Shown piece after piece: positions 26,420-36,285 of a DNA stretch of 64,000 nucleotides; within the stretch, counting starts at the first letter, position 1; each line of letters opens with the position of its first letter. Below the pieces are notes generated by a model that was not told the DNA's origin, did not search any database, and saw nothing but the letters and a program-made list of their open reading frames with translations. The stretch is from contig CACZHW010000005.1 of assembly GCA_902781095.1 (NCBI GenBank), forward strand, positions 1 to 64,000, read 5' to 3'. Both the position numbers and the translations under genes were made by a program. The DNA is from an uncultured Eubacteriales bacterium. GTDB lineage: Bacteria; Bacillota; Clostridia; Christensenellales; Aristaeellaceae.

Positions 26420-27887
26420 GCTTGATATCCCCTTTGCTTTCCTTCGTAAGCGCATCAAACATCTGCCGTTTCCGCTCAATCATTTCGTCAATCCGCTCAA
26501 TATACTGACGGATGTTGGAGAGGTTCGGCACGCGGAGGATTCTCTCGTCAACCTGAAGAAGCCCCTTCGAGATGCTTCCGGCCCCTAGGGCCAGCACGCT
26601 CCTGATCTCCTCCATATTATCGATGTTGTATCTGCAGACCTTGTCCGGCAGACAATAGCCAACGTTTTCCAGGTTGTCCGCCATATACTTCTGCCTGTAC
26701 AGATAGTAAGCCTGCATGCCCATGTCGTACGCGCATTGTCTGCCCGCATCCACCATATTCTCCACGATGCGCCCCGTCGTCTGGCTGTAACCCTGTTCAT
26801 GCAGTTTGGATGAGCGTTTGATGGCAAGCGTATGCACCGTCAGGCTCTCCGGGCCCATTTGGCGAATCTCATTCAGCGTATGCGAAAACATCTCTTCTGT
26901 TTCGCCGGGCAATGCTGCGATGACATCCATATTGATGTTGTCAAAGCCACGCCTTCTTGCGCTCTCGAATACCCGCACCGTGTCCTGCACGGTATGCAGG
27001 CGCCCGATCCGCTGCAGCGTCACGTCATTCATCGTCTGCGGGTTGATGCTGATGCGGGTTACCGGATGGCTGCGCAGCATCCTAAGCTTTTCATCATCCA
27101 GCGTGTCCGGCCGACCCGCCTCGATCGTCCACTCTTCAAGATCCGGGAAATGATGCTCGATACAAGTCAGCAACCGGTCCAGCTGGCCCGTGCTCAGGCT
27201 GCTGGGCGTCCCTCCCCCCATGTAGCCGACGGCAAGGTGCAGTCCCGCCTCTCCTGCCATCCGGCTGCAGGCTTCGATTTCTTTCTGCAGGGATTCCAGA
27301 TACGGTTCAACCAGCTTACCATCACCGATCACGCCGGAAGAGAAAGAGCAGTAACTGCACCGGGACGTGCAAAACGGGATGCCGACGTACAGGTCGAACG
27401 CGTCCGAGTGTCTTTTGTAATACGGCTGCTGCATCCGTACGATTTCCGTCAGCAGCTGCGCTTTGTCCCGTGAAAGGTCGTAGGTTTCGATCAGATACTC
27501 CTCGGCTCCGGAGAAGCTCCTGCCCTCCTCCAGAGCGCGGTAAAAGAGCCTTGTGGGTCGTATGCCTGTCAGCGAACCCCAGGCCGGTTTTCTTCCGGAG
27601 ACTCTTTTAAAAATCGCGTAGCAGGCCTGCTTGATGGCCCGCTTCTCTCTGCGCTTTTCCTCCAGCGCGTTCAGCGCGGTCGCACCTGTCAGCGTTTCTT
27701 CTTCCGTCCTGGTTCCGTAAATCAGGCGTACCCTTTCCGTAAACGAATCCTTTCCGTTTGCCTGTTCATGAATCAGCAGGGCGTCCCCGCCTTCCGGTAC
27801 AAGGGCATACTCCCCGTAAAACAGCCGGACAATATCGCCGATATCATTCCGGTAGCACTCATGAGAGGTTCTGATGCAGATCTTCAC
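26403..27887 (-). CDS. hemZ: HemZ-like radical SAM protein (coproporphyrinogen III oxidase family)
   Basis: The 494-residue protein has an N-terminal domain (1-160) typical of HemZ, then a radical SAM core with the cluster motif FCTSRCSYCSF near 168 and the GGGTPSSLS motif near 220. A HemN-type C-terminal region follows. The family oxidatively decarboxylates coproporphyrinogen, although HemZ proteins are less certain in function than HemN. Start is the GTG at 27887, which shares GTGA with the MBL stop and lies behind GAGG. The frame open to 28076 is just antisense-free read-through across the MBL gene. Neighbours do not include other heme genes. Confidence 0.88.
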   Translation of the reverse strand: MKICIRTSHECYRNDIGDIVRLFYGEYALVPEGGDALLIHEQANGKDSFTERVRLIYGTRTEEETLTGATALNALEEKRREKRAIKQACYAIFKRVSGRKPAWGSLTGIRPTRLFYRALEEGRSFSGAEEYLIETYDLSRDKAQLLTEIVRMQQPYYKRHSDAFDLYVGIPFCTSRCSYCSFSSGVIGDGKLVEPYLESLQKEIEACSRMAGEAGLHLAVGYMGGGTPSSLSTGQLDRLLTCIEHHFPDLEEWTIEAGRPDTLDDEKLRMLRSHPVTRISINPQTMNDVTLQRIGRLHTVQDTVRVFESARRRGFDNINMDVIAALPGETEEMFSHTLNEIRQMGPESLTVHTLAIKRSSKLHEQGYSQTTGRIVENMVDAGRQCAYDMGMQAYYLYRQKYMADNLENVGYCLPDKVCRYNIDNMEEIRSVLALGAGSISKGLLQVDERILRVPNLSNIRQYIERIDEMIERKRQMFDALTKESKGDIKRDHIG

Positions 27888-28495
27888 CGGTAATACCTCA
27901 GTTCCTTGCCAATCTCCGTTTCTTCGCCGTGCCCCGGATAAACACGCAGCGAGGGGTCCATCCGCAAAAGCCGCTGAAGTGACCTGCTGATCTGGGTTCC
28001 GCTGCCTCCCGGCAGATCCGTCCGTCCGAAGCCGCAATGAAAAAGAGTGTCTCCGCTGAAGAGCCTGTCTCCGCACAGAAAGCTGACGCTTCCGGGCGTA
28101 TGACCCGGCGTGTGCATCACCTTGATGTCCAGCCCGATGGGCGTGATCCTTTCATTGTCTGCCAAAGGCACATCCGGCTCTCTGACAGTCAGACTCTGGT
28201 CGTAATAAAGTGAAAGGTTCAATGCCGGATCAAGCAGCATCGGAACATCCTCTTTGTGCGCATACAAAGCAGCCCCTTCTGCAAGCCATTCGTTCACATA
28301 GAGAATATGGTCATAGTGCCCGTGCGTCAGGAGCACTCCCCTGACGATCCGGTCGCCGACGGCCCTCTTCACCCTTATATACTCTGCGCCGGGATCCACG
28401 AGCAGGCACTCGTTTTTGTCTTCCCTTCCCAGTATATAGGTATTTACGTTCAGCGGGCCTCCCGTGACCCGTTCAACTGTGATCAGCGGTTCCAT
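27884..28495 (-). CDS. MBL-fold metallo-hydrolase (glyoxalase II-like)
   Basis: The 203-residue beta-lactamase-fold hydrolase has THGHYDH as its metal-binding motif, plus HTPGHTPGS, FSGDTLF and YPGHG, which supply the other metal ligands. It resembles the short glyoxalase II/YcbL group that hydrolyses thioesters. It is packed between dtd (end to start, zero gap) and hemZ (4-bp overlap). Confidence 0.9.
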   Translation of the reverse strand: MEPLITVERVTGGPLNVNTYILGREDKNECLLVDPGAEYIRVKRAVGDRIVRGVLLTHGHYDHILYVNEWLAEGAALYAHKEDVPMLLDPALNLSLYYDQSLTVREPDVPLADNERITPIGLDIKVMHTPGHTPGSVSFLCGDRLFSGDTLFHCGFGRTDLPGGSGTQISRSLQRLLRMDPSLRVYPGHGEETEIGKELRYYR

Positions 28496-28945
28496 TCAGA
28501 ACGTCCTCCGGGAATCGATCAGGATCGTGACGGGTCCGTCATTCGTCAGCCGCACTTTCATATCCGCTCCGAAACGGCCTTCTTCAACCGGAAGGCCCCT
28601 CTCCCGCAATCCCTGGCAGTATGCACTGTAGAGCGGGATGGCTTTTTCCGGCCTTGCAGCGTGGCTGAAACTGGGACGGCGGCCGTGTCTGGCATCCCCC
28701 AGCAAGGTGAACTGTGAGATGACAAGCAGCGAACCCGAGATGTCTCTGACCGAGCGGTTCATCTTCCCTTCGTCATCTTCAAAAATCCGCAGTTCCGCGG
28801 TCTTTTCGATGCAGTATGCCACGTCCTCCTGTCCGTCGTTTTCGTCTACGCCGCAGAATACGAGCAGCCCTTTTCCGCTGCGCCCCACGGTTTCTCCGTC
28901 GACGGAAACATCCGCTTCCAGTATTCTTTGTATAACCAGTCTCAT
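28496..28945 (-). CDS. dtd: D-aminoacyl-tRNA deacylase
   Basis: Dtd removes D-amino acids (and glycine from tRNA-Ala) from mischarged tRNA. The 149-residue product has the family motifs GSLLVISQFTLLGDARHGRRPSF (SQFTL active site) and LTNDGPVTILID (NxGPVT). It lies directly after relA, the common relA-dtd order of Bacillota. Confidence 0.96.
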   Translation of the reverse strand: MRLVIQRILEADVSVDGETVGRSGKGLLVFCGVDENDGQEDVAYCIEKTAELRIFEDDEGKMNRSVRDISGSLLVISQFTLLGDARHGRRPSFSHAARPEKAIPLYSAYCQGLRERGLPVEEGRFGADMKVRLTNDGPVTILIDSRRTF

Positions 28946-28956
28946 ATCGCTTTCCT

Positions 28957-31140
28957 TTACACCCGGAAAATCTCAATCGTATCCTGACGCTTGGCAATCT
29001 GGCGGATAACCCAGTCCAGCTCCTGTTTGTTCGCCACCTGCAGCGTCATCTCAATCGTGCAGGTCTGGTTGGCGTTTACCCTCGCGTTGACTGCCATAAC
29101 CGTAACTTTTAACGCACTCAGATAGCTCATCAGATCCGCGAGGAGATTGTGCCGGTCCTGCGCGACAATCTGCAGCGAGCCGTTATAGGACGAGTTGGAG
29201 GTGTCCGCCCATTCCGCGCTGACCCACCGCTCGGAGTCGTGTGTCTTGCTGACGTTGATGCACTCTTTGGAATGGATCGTCACGCCGCGGCCCCTGGTGA
29301 TGTATCCGATGATTTCGTCACCCGGCAGCGGTGTACAGCATTTTGCAAAATGCACCTGGCATCCCGGAAGACCGGCCACGTTGATGCCCATGTCTTCCTT
29401 GGAGCGGCCGATTGTATGCATTTGTTGCGGTTCGTACTGCTTCTGCGGCTGGATGGGCACCAGCGGTTTGTCATGATTCTTTTGTTCTTCCACCAGCCTG
29501 GTGACAACCTGTACGGAGGTCAGGCCGCCGCTGCCCACTGCCGCGTACATATCATCCACGTCGGCAAACGAAAACTTTCTCAGGATGGGTTCCAGATATT
29601 CGCTTTTGAGCAGGGCCGGAAGAGACGTCGACTGGCGCTTTGCTTCGTATTCAAGCATCTGCTTGCCGTTGGCGATGTTTTCCTCCTTCAGTTCTTTCTT
29701 ATAGAACTGCCGGATTTTTGCCTTGGCCTGCGAAGTCTTGACGATTTTCAGCCAGTCCCGGCTCGGACCCTTGCTGTTCTGCTGGGTGATAATCTCAACG
29801 AAATCACCTGTATTGAGCGGCGCGTCCAGCGTAACAATCCGGCCGTTCACCTTAGCGCCGACGCACTTGTTGCCCACAGCGCTGTGGATGCGGTAGGCAA
29901 AATCGATGGGCGTGGCCCCCTTGGGGAGGTCGATGATCTCGCCCGTCGGCGTAAAGACGAAGATTTCGTCGCTGAACAGATCGACCTTCAGCGACTTAAT
30001 GAACTCTTCCGAATCGCGGGTGTCGTTCTGCCAGTCGAGGATTTGTCTCAGCCAGTACAGCTTGTTGTCCAGCGAATCCGCGACCTGTTTCCCTTCTTTG
30101 TACCGCCAGTGCGCCGCAATGCCGTACTCGGCAATCCGATGCATCTCGTAGGTCCGGATCTGGACCTCGAACGGCATGCCGTTGTCGCCGACCACCGTTG
30201 TATGCAGCGACTGGTACATGTTGGGCTTGGGCATCGAGATATAGTCTTTAAAGCGGTTGGGGACCTGCTTCCAGAGGGTATGTACGATTCCCAGCACGCT
30301 GTAGCAGTCCTGCACCGAGTCTACCAGCACGCGGATCGCGATCAGGTCGAAGATCTGTTCAAAAGGCTTCTGCTGCAGAACCATCTTCCGGTAAATGCTG
30401 TAGAAATGCTTCGGTCTGCCCGCGATTTCAAAATGAATGTGCATCTCATTCAGCTTGTCGCTGAGCACCTTCATCACGCTGTGGATGCTTTCTTCCCGTT
30501 CGGCGCGCTTCATGCCGACCTTGATGATCAGATTCTGATAGCCGTCCGGGTCCAGATAGCGCAGGCACAAATCCTCAAGTTCCTGCTTAATCTTGTATAC
30601 GCCCAGCCTGTGCGCCAGCGGTGCGTAGATGTCCAGCGTCTCCTGTGCAATACGGCGCTGGCTCTCCACCGGTTGCGATTTCAGCGTCCGCATATTGTGG
30701 GTACGGTCCGCCAGTTTGATCAGAACGACGCGGATGTCCTTGCTCATCGCAAGAATCATTTTTCGGATGGATTCCGCCTGCTGATCCGCTTTGGACGTAA
30801 AATCCAGGCGCTTCAATTTGGTGACCCCGTCGACCAGCTGCGCTACTTCCTGCCCGAATTCCTTTTCAATCAGCTCGGAGGTGACACCTTCACAGTCCTC
30901 AACGGTATCATGCAGCAAGCCGGCTGCAATGGTCGGCGCATCCAGCATCAGTTTGGCCAGGATACCTGCCACGGTCAGCGGATGGACAAAATAAGGTTCG
31001 CCTGATTTTCTGAACTGGCCCTCATGCGCTTTTTCTGCGAAGTGATACGCTTTCTCGACCAGTTGGACATTGGCCTCGGGATGATACCGGACCATTGTCG
31101 CGATCAGTTCGTCCAGGTTTCTGCATTCCTCTTGTGTCAT
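28957..31140 (-). CDS. relA: Bifunctional (p)ppGpp synthetase/hydrolase RelA/SpoT
   Basis: This Rel enzyme makes and degrades the stringent-response alarmone. The 727-residue product has the full long RSH layout. The HD hydrolase domain carries AGLLHDTVEDCEGV near 75. The synthetase domain has IKVGMKRAEREESI and YQSLHTTVVG. The TGS domain (DEIFVFTPTGEIIDLPKGATPIDFAY) lies near 395, then a zinc-finger/CC region with HFAKCCTPLPGDEI. A C-terminal ACT domain ends the protein. It overlaps recJ by 4 bp. Confidence 0.96.
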   Translation of the reverse strand: MTQEECRNLDELIATMVRYHPEANVQLVEKAYHFAEKAHEGQFRKSGEPYFVHPLTVAGILAKLMLDAPTIAAGLLHDTVEDCEGVTSELIEKEFGQEVAQLVDGVTKLKRLDFTSKADQQAESIRKMILAMSKDIRVVLIKLADRTHNMRTLKSQPVESQRRIAQETLDIYAPLAHRLGVYKIKQELEDLCLRYLDPDGYQNLIIKVGMKRAEREESIHSVMKVLSDKLNEMHIHFEIAGRPKHFYSIYRKMVLQQKPFEQIFDLIAIRVLVDSVQDCYSVLGIVHTLWKQVPNRFKDYISMPKPNMYQSLHTTVVGDNGMPFEVQIRTYEMHRIAEYGIAAHWRYKEGKQVADSLDNKLYWLRQILDWQNDTRDSEEFIKSLKVDLFSDEIFVFTPTGEIIDLPKGATPIDFAYRIHSAVGNKCVGAKVNGRIVTLDAPLNTGDFVEIITQQNSKGPSRDWLKIVKTSQAKAKIRQFYKKELKEENIANGKQMLEYEAKRQSTSLPALLKSEYLEPILRKFSFADVDDMYAAVGSGGLTSVQVVTRLVEEQKNHDKPLVPIQPQKQYEPQQMHTIGRSKEDMGINVAGLPGCQVHFAKCCTPLPGDEIIGYITRGRGVTIHSKECINVSKTHDSERWVSAEWADTSNSSYNGSLQIVAQDRHNLLADLMSYLSALKVTVMAVNARVNANQTCTIEMTLQVANKQELDWVIRQIAKRQDTIEIFRV

Positions 31141-33539
31141 TTGTTCACCCCCCTGACCTTCACAGACTGAAGAGCCGTTCGAAGAGCGCTTTCATCCAGT
31201 TGTACGCGCCTGTCCGGGATCAGCCTGTATTCCAGCCGGTCCGTTACCCCGGAAATCAAGTCCAGTTCTTTGAAGATGTACAGCGCACACCAAAGCTTGC
31301 TTTCCGCAACGCCTGCCTCCGCCGCCAACGCCGCCGCAGAGCAATGCGCGCCCTTCCTTCTCCTCAAAACCCTGTAAGTCGTTCTCAGTTCCTCATCATC
31401 CGGCAGAACCCCTGCAGCAAAACCCGCGTACACGCTCCCCGGACACGGAAATACCGTAAGCGCCTCTTTTCCAAAGCGTTCTTCGGCTTTTTGCCGCTCT
31501 GCGTCACAGATAAATCCGTCAGCTACGATAATCCGCTTGAATACAGGGCCGGAATTCTCCCAGTCCGGTGCAAACACAACAGTGTTGAAACAGCGGATAT
31601 CTTGTACATGTCCTGCCGCGTAGTCGACCCTAGCATCCATGACGGCCAGGCGTATGTTCAGCTGGCGCAGCACGCTCAGATGATGAACGCAAATCATCGT
31701 GCCCTGTATTTCGCCTGAAACCAGCGGTTTCAGCGTCTTCTCCAGCGCTTCAAAATCCACACTCTCCCGTAATTCTCCGCAGCCGGAGGCATTGGCAGCC
31801 AGCAAACGCAGGTACTGTCTGTCATACTGATCTGCATTTTTTGCACAGAGAGCCGCAAAAGCACGGCCAGGCATATAGGGGTTAAACTGCCTCAGCTCGC
31901 ACTGTACGCTCTTTTTCCCCTGCCACTCGTTGATGGAGAGGTTAACCGTCGCCTCGATGCTGTCGGGGAAGTCTTCCGCAAACTGCCCCATACGGAATCC
32001 GATGGCATTGCAGGAAGCCCGGTCACTCGTCAGACGAAGCCTGAGGTGCGCGTTATCTCTTCCGATTGTCCGCAGATCGGCTGTCCGTACACCCCGCAGG
32101 CAGAATACCGGCTGCGGATTCCCAAATCCGGTGGGCTGCATCGCCGAGAAGGCGCTCACAAACTCTTCTGTGATATCCGATAAGTCCAATTCCAGGTCAT
32201 ACTCTTCCGTCGGGATAAACGCGTCCGATTCTGCCTGCTCCGCAATGGCCGCATTGAGCCGCTGCTTCAGGATGTCCATCTTGTCCGAACGGATTGTCAG
32301 GCCCGCCGCCTGGGCATGGCCGCCGAAACGTTCGAAGATATTGCCGCACGAGGAGAGCGCCCTGTGAATGTCAACCCCCGGGACAGAGCGGGCGGAGCCG
32401 ACGCATAATCCGTCTGCCTCTGAGAACAGGATGACCGGCCATCTGTACTTTTCCACCAGCCGCGCCGCGGCCAGCCCGATGACGCCGGTATTCCAGCCCT
32501 CGTGCCAAAGAAGAATGATCCTGTCTCTCAGAAAGTCCACATGATCCCGGACCATCCGGTCCGCTTCCGTCAGCACACAGGCTTCCAGTTCTCTTCTCTT
32601 TTCGTTATCCTGATTCAGTTCCTCGGCAATTTCCCTGGCAACCGCGTCGTCTCGCGTCGTCAGCAGTTCCACGCTTCTGGAAGCCAGGGCCAGACGGCCG
32701 CCGGCGTTGATTCTCGGGGCGATCCGGAAAGCCACGTCAGAAGAATTGAGGCTCTCCGGATGACAACCCGCAGATTCCACCAGCGCCCTGATCCCGGGTC
32801 TGTCCGTACAACGCATAGCCTGCAACCCGTAGGTCACGATCACGCGGTTCTCGTCGACGAGGGGCACGATATCGGCTATTGTCGCCAGGGCCGCAAGATC
32901 CCAGTAGGGTTCGATCGCGCGCTCACCGCCCAGCGCCTGAACGACTTTGAACGCCACGCCTGCGCCACAAAGCCTGCTGAAAGGATAATCCCCGATCAGT
33001 GGATCCAGAACTGCTTCGCAGTCCGGAACCGTATCCGGCACGCGGTGGTGGTCTGTCACGATGATGCGCATCCCCAGTTGCCTGGCCAGCGCCACTTCGG
33101 CAGTAGATGTAATTCCGCAGTCCACGGTAATCAGCAAATTCGTATATTCTGAAATCTGCCTGACTGCGTCGGCGTTTAAGCCGTAACCCTCTCCATGCCT
33201 GTCCGGGATATAGTAGCGGACTTTTGCGCCGCATCCCTTGAGATAATCCGTGAGGATTGCCGTCGCCGCTACGCCGTCCACGTCGTAATCGCCGAATACC
33301 GTGATGCTTTCTCCTTTTGCCAGGGCATCCCTGATCGTCTCGACCGCCTCGCGCATGCCCTGCATCAGCATCGGGTCATACAGGTCCGTTTTCTTGGGAT
33401 ACAAATACCGGTCGATTTCCTCTTTTGTCCTGAACCCACGCTGGACGAGCAACTCCATCAGTCTTTCCGGCAGTGCACTCGTTTTCAGTTCTTCCGGAAT
33501 GACCGCTTTCTCTTTCGTCTTTGGTGAAAACCGAAGCAC
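31137..33539 (-). CDS. recJ: Single-stranded-DNA-specific exonuclease RecJ
   Basis: RecJ is a 5'-3' ssDNA exonuclease of the DHH superfamily used in repair and recombination. The 800-residue product has DYDVDGVAATAIL near 85 and TDHHRVPD near 160. The DHHA1 part carries GGHAQAAGLTI, followed by an OB domain and an extra C-terminal region, the long Gram-positive form. Start is the GTG at 33539 behind GAGGAGGAG; the open frame continues to 33587 through the terminator hairpin. No separate promoter is seen in the 30-bp gap, so it may depend on read-through from secDF. Confidence 0.94.
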   Translation of the reverse strand: MLRFSPKTKEKAVIPEELKTSALPERLMELLVQRGFRTKEEIDRYLYPKKTDLYDPMLMQGMREAVETIRDALAKGESITVFGDYDVDGVAATAILTDYLKGCGAKVRYYIPDRHGEGYGLNADAVRQISEYTNLLITVDCGITSTAEVALARQLGMRIIVTDHHRVPDTVPDCEAVLDPLIGDYPFSRLCGAGVAFKVVQALGGERAIEPYWDLAALATIADIVPLVDENRVIVTYGLQAMRCTDRPGIRALVESAGCHPESLNSSDVAFRIAPRINAGGRLALASRSVELLTTRDDAVAREIAEELNQDNEKRRELEACVLTEADRMVRDHVDFLRDRIILLWHEGWNTGVIGLAAARLVEKYRWPVILFSEADGLCVGSARSVPGVDIHRALSSCGNIFERFGGHAQAAGLTIRSDKMDILKQRLNAAIAEQAESDAFIPTEEYDLELDLSDITEEFVSAFSAMQPTGFGNPQPVFCLRGVRTADLRTIGRDNAHLRLRLTSDRASCNAIGFRMGQFAEDFPDSIEATVNLSINEWQGKKSVQCELRQFNPYMPGRAFAALCAKNADQYDRQYLRLLAANASGCGELRESVDFEALEKTLKPLVSGEIQGTMICVHHLSVLRQLNIRLAVMDARVDYAAGHVQDIRCFNTVVFAPDWENSGPVFKRIIVADGFICDAERQKAEERFGKEALTVFPCPGSVYAGFAAGVLPDDEELRTTYRVLRRRKGAHCSAAALAAEAGVAESKLWCALYIFKELDLISGVTDRLEYRLIPDRRVQLDESALRTALQSVKVRGVNK

Positions 33540-33569
33540 AGTTGCTCCTCCTCGTTCTCTGGAAAACTT

Positions 33570-33600
33570 CAAAATGAGGGCAGGCACAGCCTGCCCTCAT
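33570..33600 (-). terminator. Terminator of secDF
   Basis: A 12-bp perfect stem (ATGAGGGCAGGC / GCCTGCCCTCAT) with a 3-base loop is followed by TTTGAAG on the minus strand, 11 bp past the secF stop. Confidence 0.82.
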
Positions 33601-33610
33601 AAAGCGGTGA

Positions 33611-34516
33611 TCAGATCGTCGCTTTCTTTGCAACAGCCCGCTTGTCAAGCAGCGCAGCCCAGACATAACCGTTGATCAGGTTGGATGAATAAATGCCGGA
33701 CAGGATACCGATGATAAGCGGCAGCGCGAACAGCTTGATGGAATCGACGCCCAGGATATACAGCGTCACGATCGTAATGAGCGTCGTGATCGACGTATTC
33801 AGCGTGCGGGAGAGCGACTCGCTGACAGAGCGGTCGACGATCTCCACGCGCGAAAGCTGCCTCAGGGCCGACTTGTGGGAATTCTCGCGGATTCTGTCAA
33901 AAATGATGATCGTATTGTTGATGGAGTAACCGACAATCGTCAGCAGCGCAGCAATGTACGTCGTTTCAATCCGGATGATGCCGCGCAGGATGATACTGAA
34001 CGAGAGCATGATCAAAATGTCATGCGCCAGACCGATAACCGCCGCAAGGCCCATGAAAAAGTCAAAGCGGATTGCGATATAGATGAGCATGAGGGCCGCT
34101 GCCCACAGCATGCTCTTTACGGCGTTGCTGACCAGTTCGCCGCCGGCGATCGCGCCGACGCGGGAAAGATCGACATACGCCATGCCGCTGTACTTTTCGG
34201 AGAGCTTGTTTTCAAACGCTTCTCTCAGGTCGTCGGTGTTGGTCTCGTCGCTGATGCGGATCTGAACGTTGGTTCCCTCGTCGCCGACAGCGGCGATCTG
34301 CGCGTTGCTCACGCCGTTTTCCGACAGAGCTGCCTCGATGTCGCTGACCTCAAACGGCTGTCCCATGTTGTAGGTCATCAGCGTGCCGCCCGTAAAATCG
34401 ATACCCAGATTGAGGCCGTGCCCGGTAATCGTCATAACCAGGGCGACTGCCATGATGGCAAGAGAAATCAATGCGAAACGCGTCCAGCGGTTTCTGTTCT
34501 CAACTTTCATTTTCAC
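33611..34516 (-). CDS. secF: Protein translocase subunit SecF
   Basis: SecF is the proton-driven accessory subunit of the Sec translocon. The 301-residue product has six membrane segments, a short extracytoplasmic P1-like domain, LGIDFTGGTLM near 35, and the conserved VGYSINNTIIIFDRIREN near 195. It follows secD by 9 bp. Confidence 0.96.
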   Translation of the reverse strand: MKMKVENRNRWTRFALISLAIMAVALVMTITGHGLNLGIDFTGGTLMTYNMGQPFEVSDIEAALSENGVSNAQIAAVGDEGTNVQIRISDETNTDDLREAFENKLSEKYSGMAYVDLSRVGAIAGGELVSNAVKSMLWAAALMLIYIAIRFDFFMGLAAVIGLAHDILIMLSFSIILRGIIRIETTYIAALLTIVGYSINNTIIIFDRIRENSHKSALRQLSRVEIVDRSVSESLSRTLNTSITTLITIVTLYILGVDSIKLFALPLIIGILSGIYSSNLINGYVWAALLDKRAVAKKATI

Positions 34517-34525
34517 CCCTCCTCT

Positions 34526-35788
34526 TTAACGCACATACATTTTCTCGTTCCGGATGCCCAGATCGATGAAAATGTCAAGCAGTTTATGGGTGATAAAGAT
34601 CGCGGTAAACATCGAGGTGGCGACGCCGATACCGAGGGTCAGCGCAAAGCCGCGCACCGTGCCTGTGCCGAAAGCATACAGGACGATCGCCGCGATAATC
34701 GTCGTCACGTTGGAGTCGATGATTGCGGACATCGCGTTCGAGAAGCCCTTGCGTACGGAGGACTCAAGTGGCCGTCCCGCGTTCTTTTCTTCGCGGATTC
34801 GCTCGAAGATCACGACGTTGGCGTCGACGGCCATGCCGATGCCGAGCACGATACCGGCCACGCCCGGCAGCGTCAGCTGCGCGCCGGTGAGCGCGAGCAG
34901 CAGCACGACGATCAGCATATAAATCGTCAGCGCGATGTCCGCCACGACGCCGCAGAGGCGATACCGGAAGAGCATGAACAGCATGACGAGGATGACACCG
35001 ATGATGCCAGCACGCACCGCTTTGTCCAGCGCTTCAACGCCCAGCGTCGCCGAGATCGCGCTGACCTCAAGCTGCTCCAGTTCGATCGGCAGCGCGCCGG
35101 ACATGATGAGGCTGGCCAGCGTCTGCGCCTGTTCGGGCGTAAAGTTGCCGGTAATCTGTCCCCTGCCGCCGGCGATCACACTGTTGACGGTCGGGCTGGA
35201 AATGGTTTCACCGTCCAGGTTGATGGAGATAGGCTTGCCAAGGTTGGCCGCGGTCGCGTCGGCAAAAATCTTCGCGCCTTCCTCATTCAGCGTAAAGTCG
35301 ACGATCGCCTGTCCGTTTTCATCCTGGGCAGCCTGCGCGTTCTGCACCATCGAGCCGTCCATCAGAACGATGCCGTTGGAATCCGTGAATTCAAGCTTCG
35401 CAGGCGTTCCGATAATCGAAAGGATTTCATTCGGATCGGAGACGTTGGGGATTTCCACACGGATGCGGTCCGTTCCCTGACGGGTGACATTGGCCTCGGT
35501 GAATCCCTGCCGCGTCAGCCGGCTCATCAGGATGCTGATTGTGGAATTCATCTTGGAATCCAGGTCTTCTTCATTCGGATTCTTCGCCTGATAAACCGTA
35601 TAGACGCCGCCGCGGAGATCGAGTCCGAGGCTGATCGCCTCGCCCCACGGTTTCATGTAATTGATCATGCGCCCTTTACCAAAGCCAAAGAGCGCCAGAT
35701 ACCCGGCGACCACGATCAAAACGAAAACGATGCAAAGAGACAGCAGCGCGCGCGTGCGCGGATTGCCGCTCGCTTTCTTACCAGCCAT
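34526..35788 (-). CDS. secD: Protein translocase subunit SecD
   Basis: SecD (420 residues) has the LGLDLRGGVYTVYQ motif near 50, a P1 extracytoplasmic domain, and a C-terminal bundle with VLGIGMAVDANVVIFERIREE, the charged motif used in proton flow. It is shorter than the 600-residue proteobacterial form, as usual in Bacillota with split secD and secF. It begins about 50 bp after the small secreted-protein gene. Confidence 0.96.
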   Translation of the reverse strand: MAGKKASGNPRTRALLSLCIVFVLIVVAGYLALFGFGKGRMINYMKPWGEAISLGLDLRGGVYTVYQAKNPNEEDLDSKMNSTISILMSRLTRQGFTEANVTRQGTDRIRVEIPNVSDPNEILSIIGTPAKLEFTDSNGIVLMDGSMVQNAQAAQDENGQAIVDFTLNEEGAKIFADATAANLGKPISINLDGETISSPTVNSVIAGGRGQITGNFTPEQAQTLASLIMSGALPIELEQLEVSAISATLGVEALDKAVRAGIIGVILVMLFMLFRYRLCGVVADIALTIYMLIVVLLLALTGAQLTLPGVAGIVLGIGMAVDANVVIFERIREEKNAGRPLESSVRKGFSNAMSAIIDSNVTTIIAAIVLYAFGTGTVRGFALTLGIGVATSMFTAIFITHKLLDIFIDLGIRNEKMYVR

Positions 35789-35840
35789 AATTCTGTCCTC
35801 TCTTTTTCTTACTGATGATAATCCGCTGCACCGGGGTGGC

Positions 35841-36212
35841 TTATACGAACCCGGTTTCAGGCGGGAATGCCTGAAACACGACGGTTCTGTAATCTCCGCG
35901 AACGAACAGCGTATTGCCGTTCGAGTCTCTAATCAGGCGCTCCTGCCTGGCTCCGGAATCCGTTTTCTTTTCAATCCGGGCCTGAACAACCGCCTTTTCA
36001 TGGCCTTCGCCCCCGAAGCCCGCCTTGTTCAGATCCGCTGTGTACGAACCCGCGGGCGAAAAAAACAGCTCCATCGCTTCGGGATGGAAACCCACCGCCT
36101 GCTGATCCGTTTTTTCGGCAACCATCAGGCGCCCGCTGCCGGACCAGAGCAGCAGCAAAAATAAAAAGGCTGCAGGGAGAACTGCACACGTTTTGAGCCC
36201 GTGTTTTCTCAT
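35841..36212 (-). CDS. Small exported protein of unknown function
   Basis: The 123-residue product has an N-terminal hydrophobic segment (about 8-26, AVLPAAFLFLLLLWSGSG) that could be a signal peptide or anchor. A soluble domain with short beta segments follows (ARIEKKTDSGARQERLI, GNTLFVRGDYRTVVFQAF). No family was recognised. AAGGAGG stands upstream of the ATG, and a strong promoter precedes it, so this gene heads the secDF transcript. That position suggests, but does not show, a role in export. Confidence 0.65.
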   Translation of the reverse strand: MRKHGLKTCAVLPAAFLFLLLLWSGSGRLMVAEKTDQQAVGFHPEAMELFFSPAGSYTADLNKAGFGGEGHEKAVVQARIEKKTDSGARQERLIRDSNGNTLFVRGDYRTVVFQAFPPETGFV

Positions 36213-36244
36213 TCTCCATGCCTCCTTCTCAATTCATATTGGAT

Positions 36245-36273
36245 ATTATATGCAGTTCAATCTTGGACGTCAA
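36245..36273 (-). promoter_or_regulatory. Promoter of the small exported protein-secDF operon
   Basis: Minus strand: TTGACG at 36273-36268, 17-bp spacer, TATAAT at 36250-36245. The -35 starts 13 bp after the engB stop. Confidence 0.82.
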
Positions 36274-36285
36274 GCTTGCGCTTCC

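Noticed and set aside
29149..31005. A 618-codon plus-strand frame
   Set aside because: Antisense to relA, which is complete with HD, synthetase, TGS and ACT domains.
33875..35815. A 646-codon open frame on the plus strand
   Set aside because: It is antisense to secF and secD, which have all family motifs; its composition (His, Arg, Asp rich) is that of a shadow frame in GC-rich DNA.
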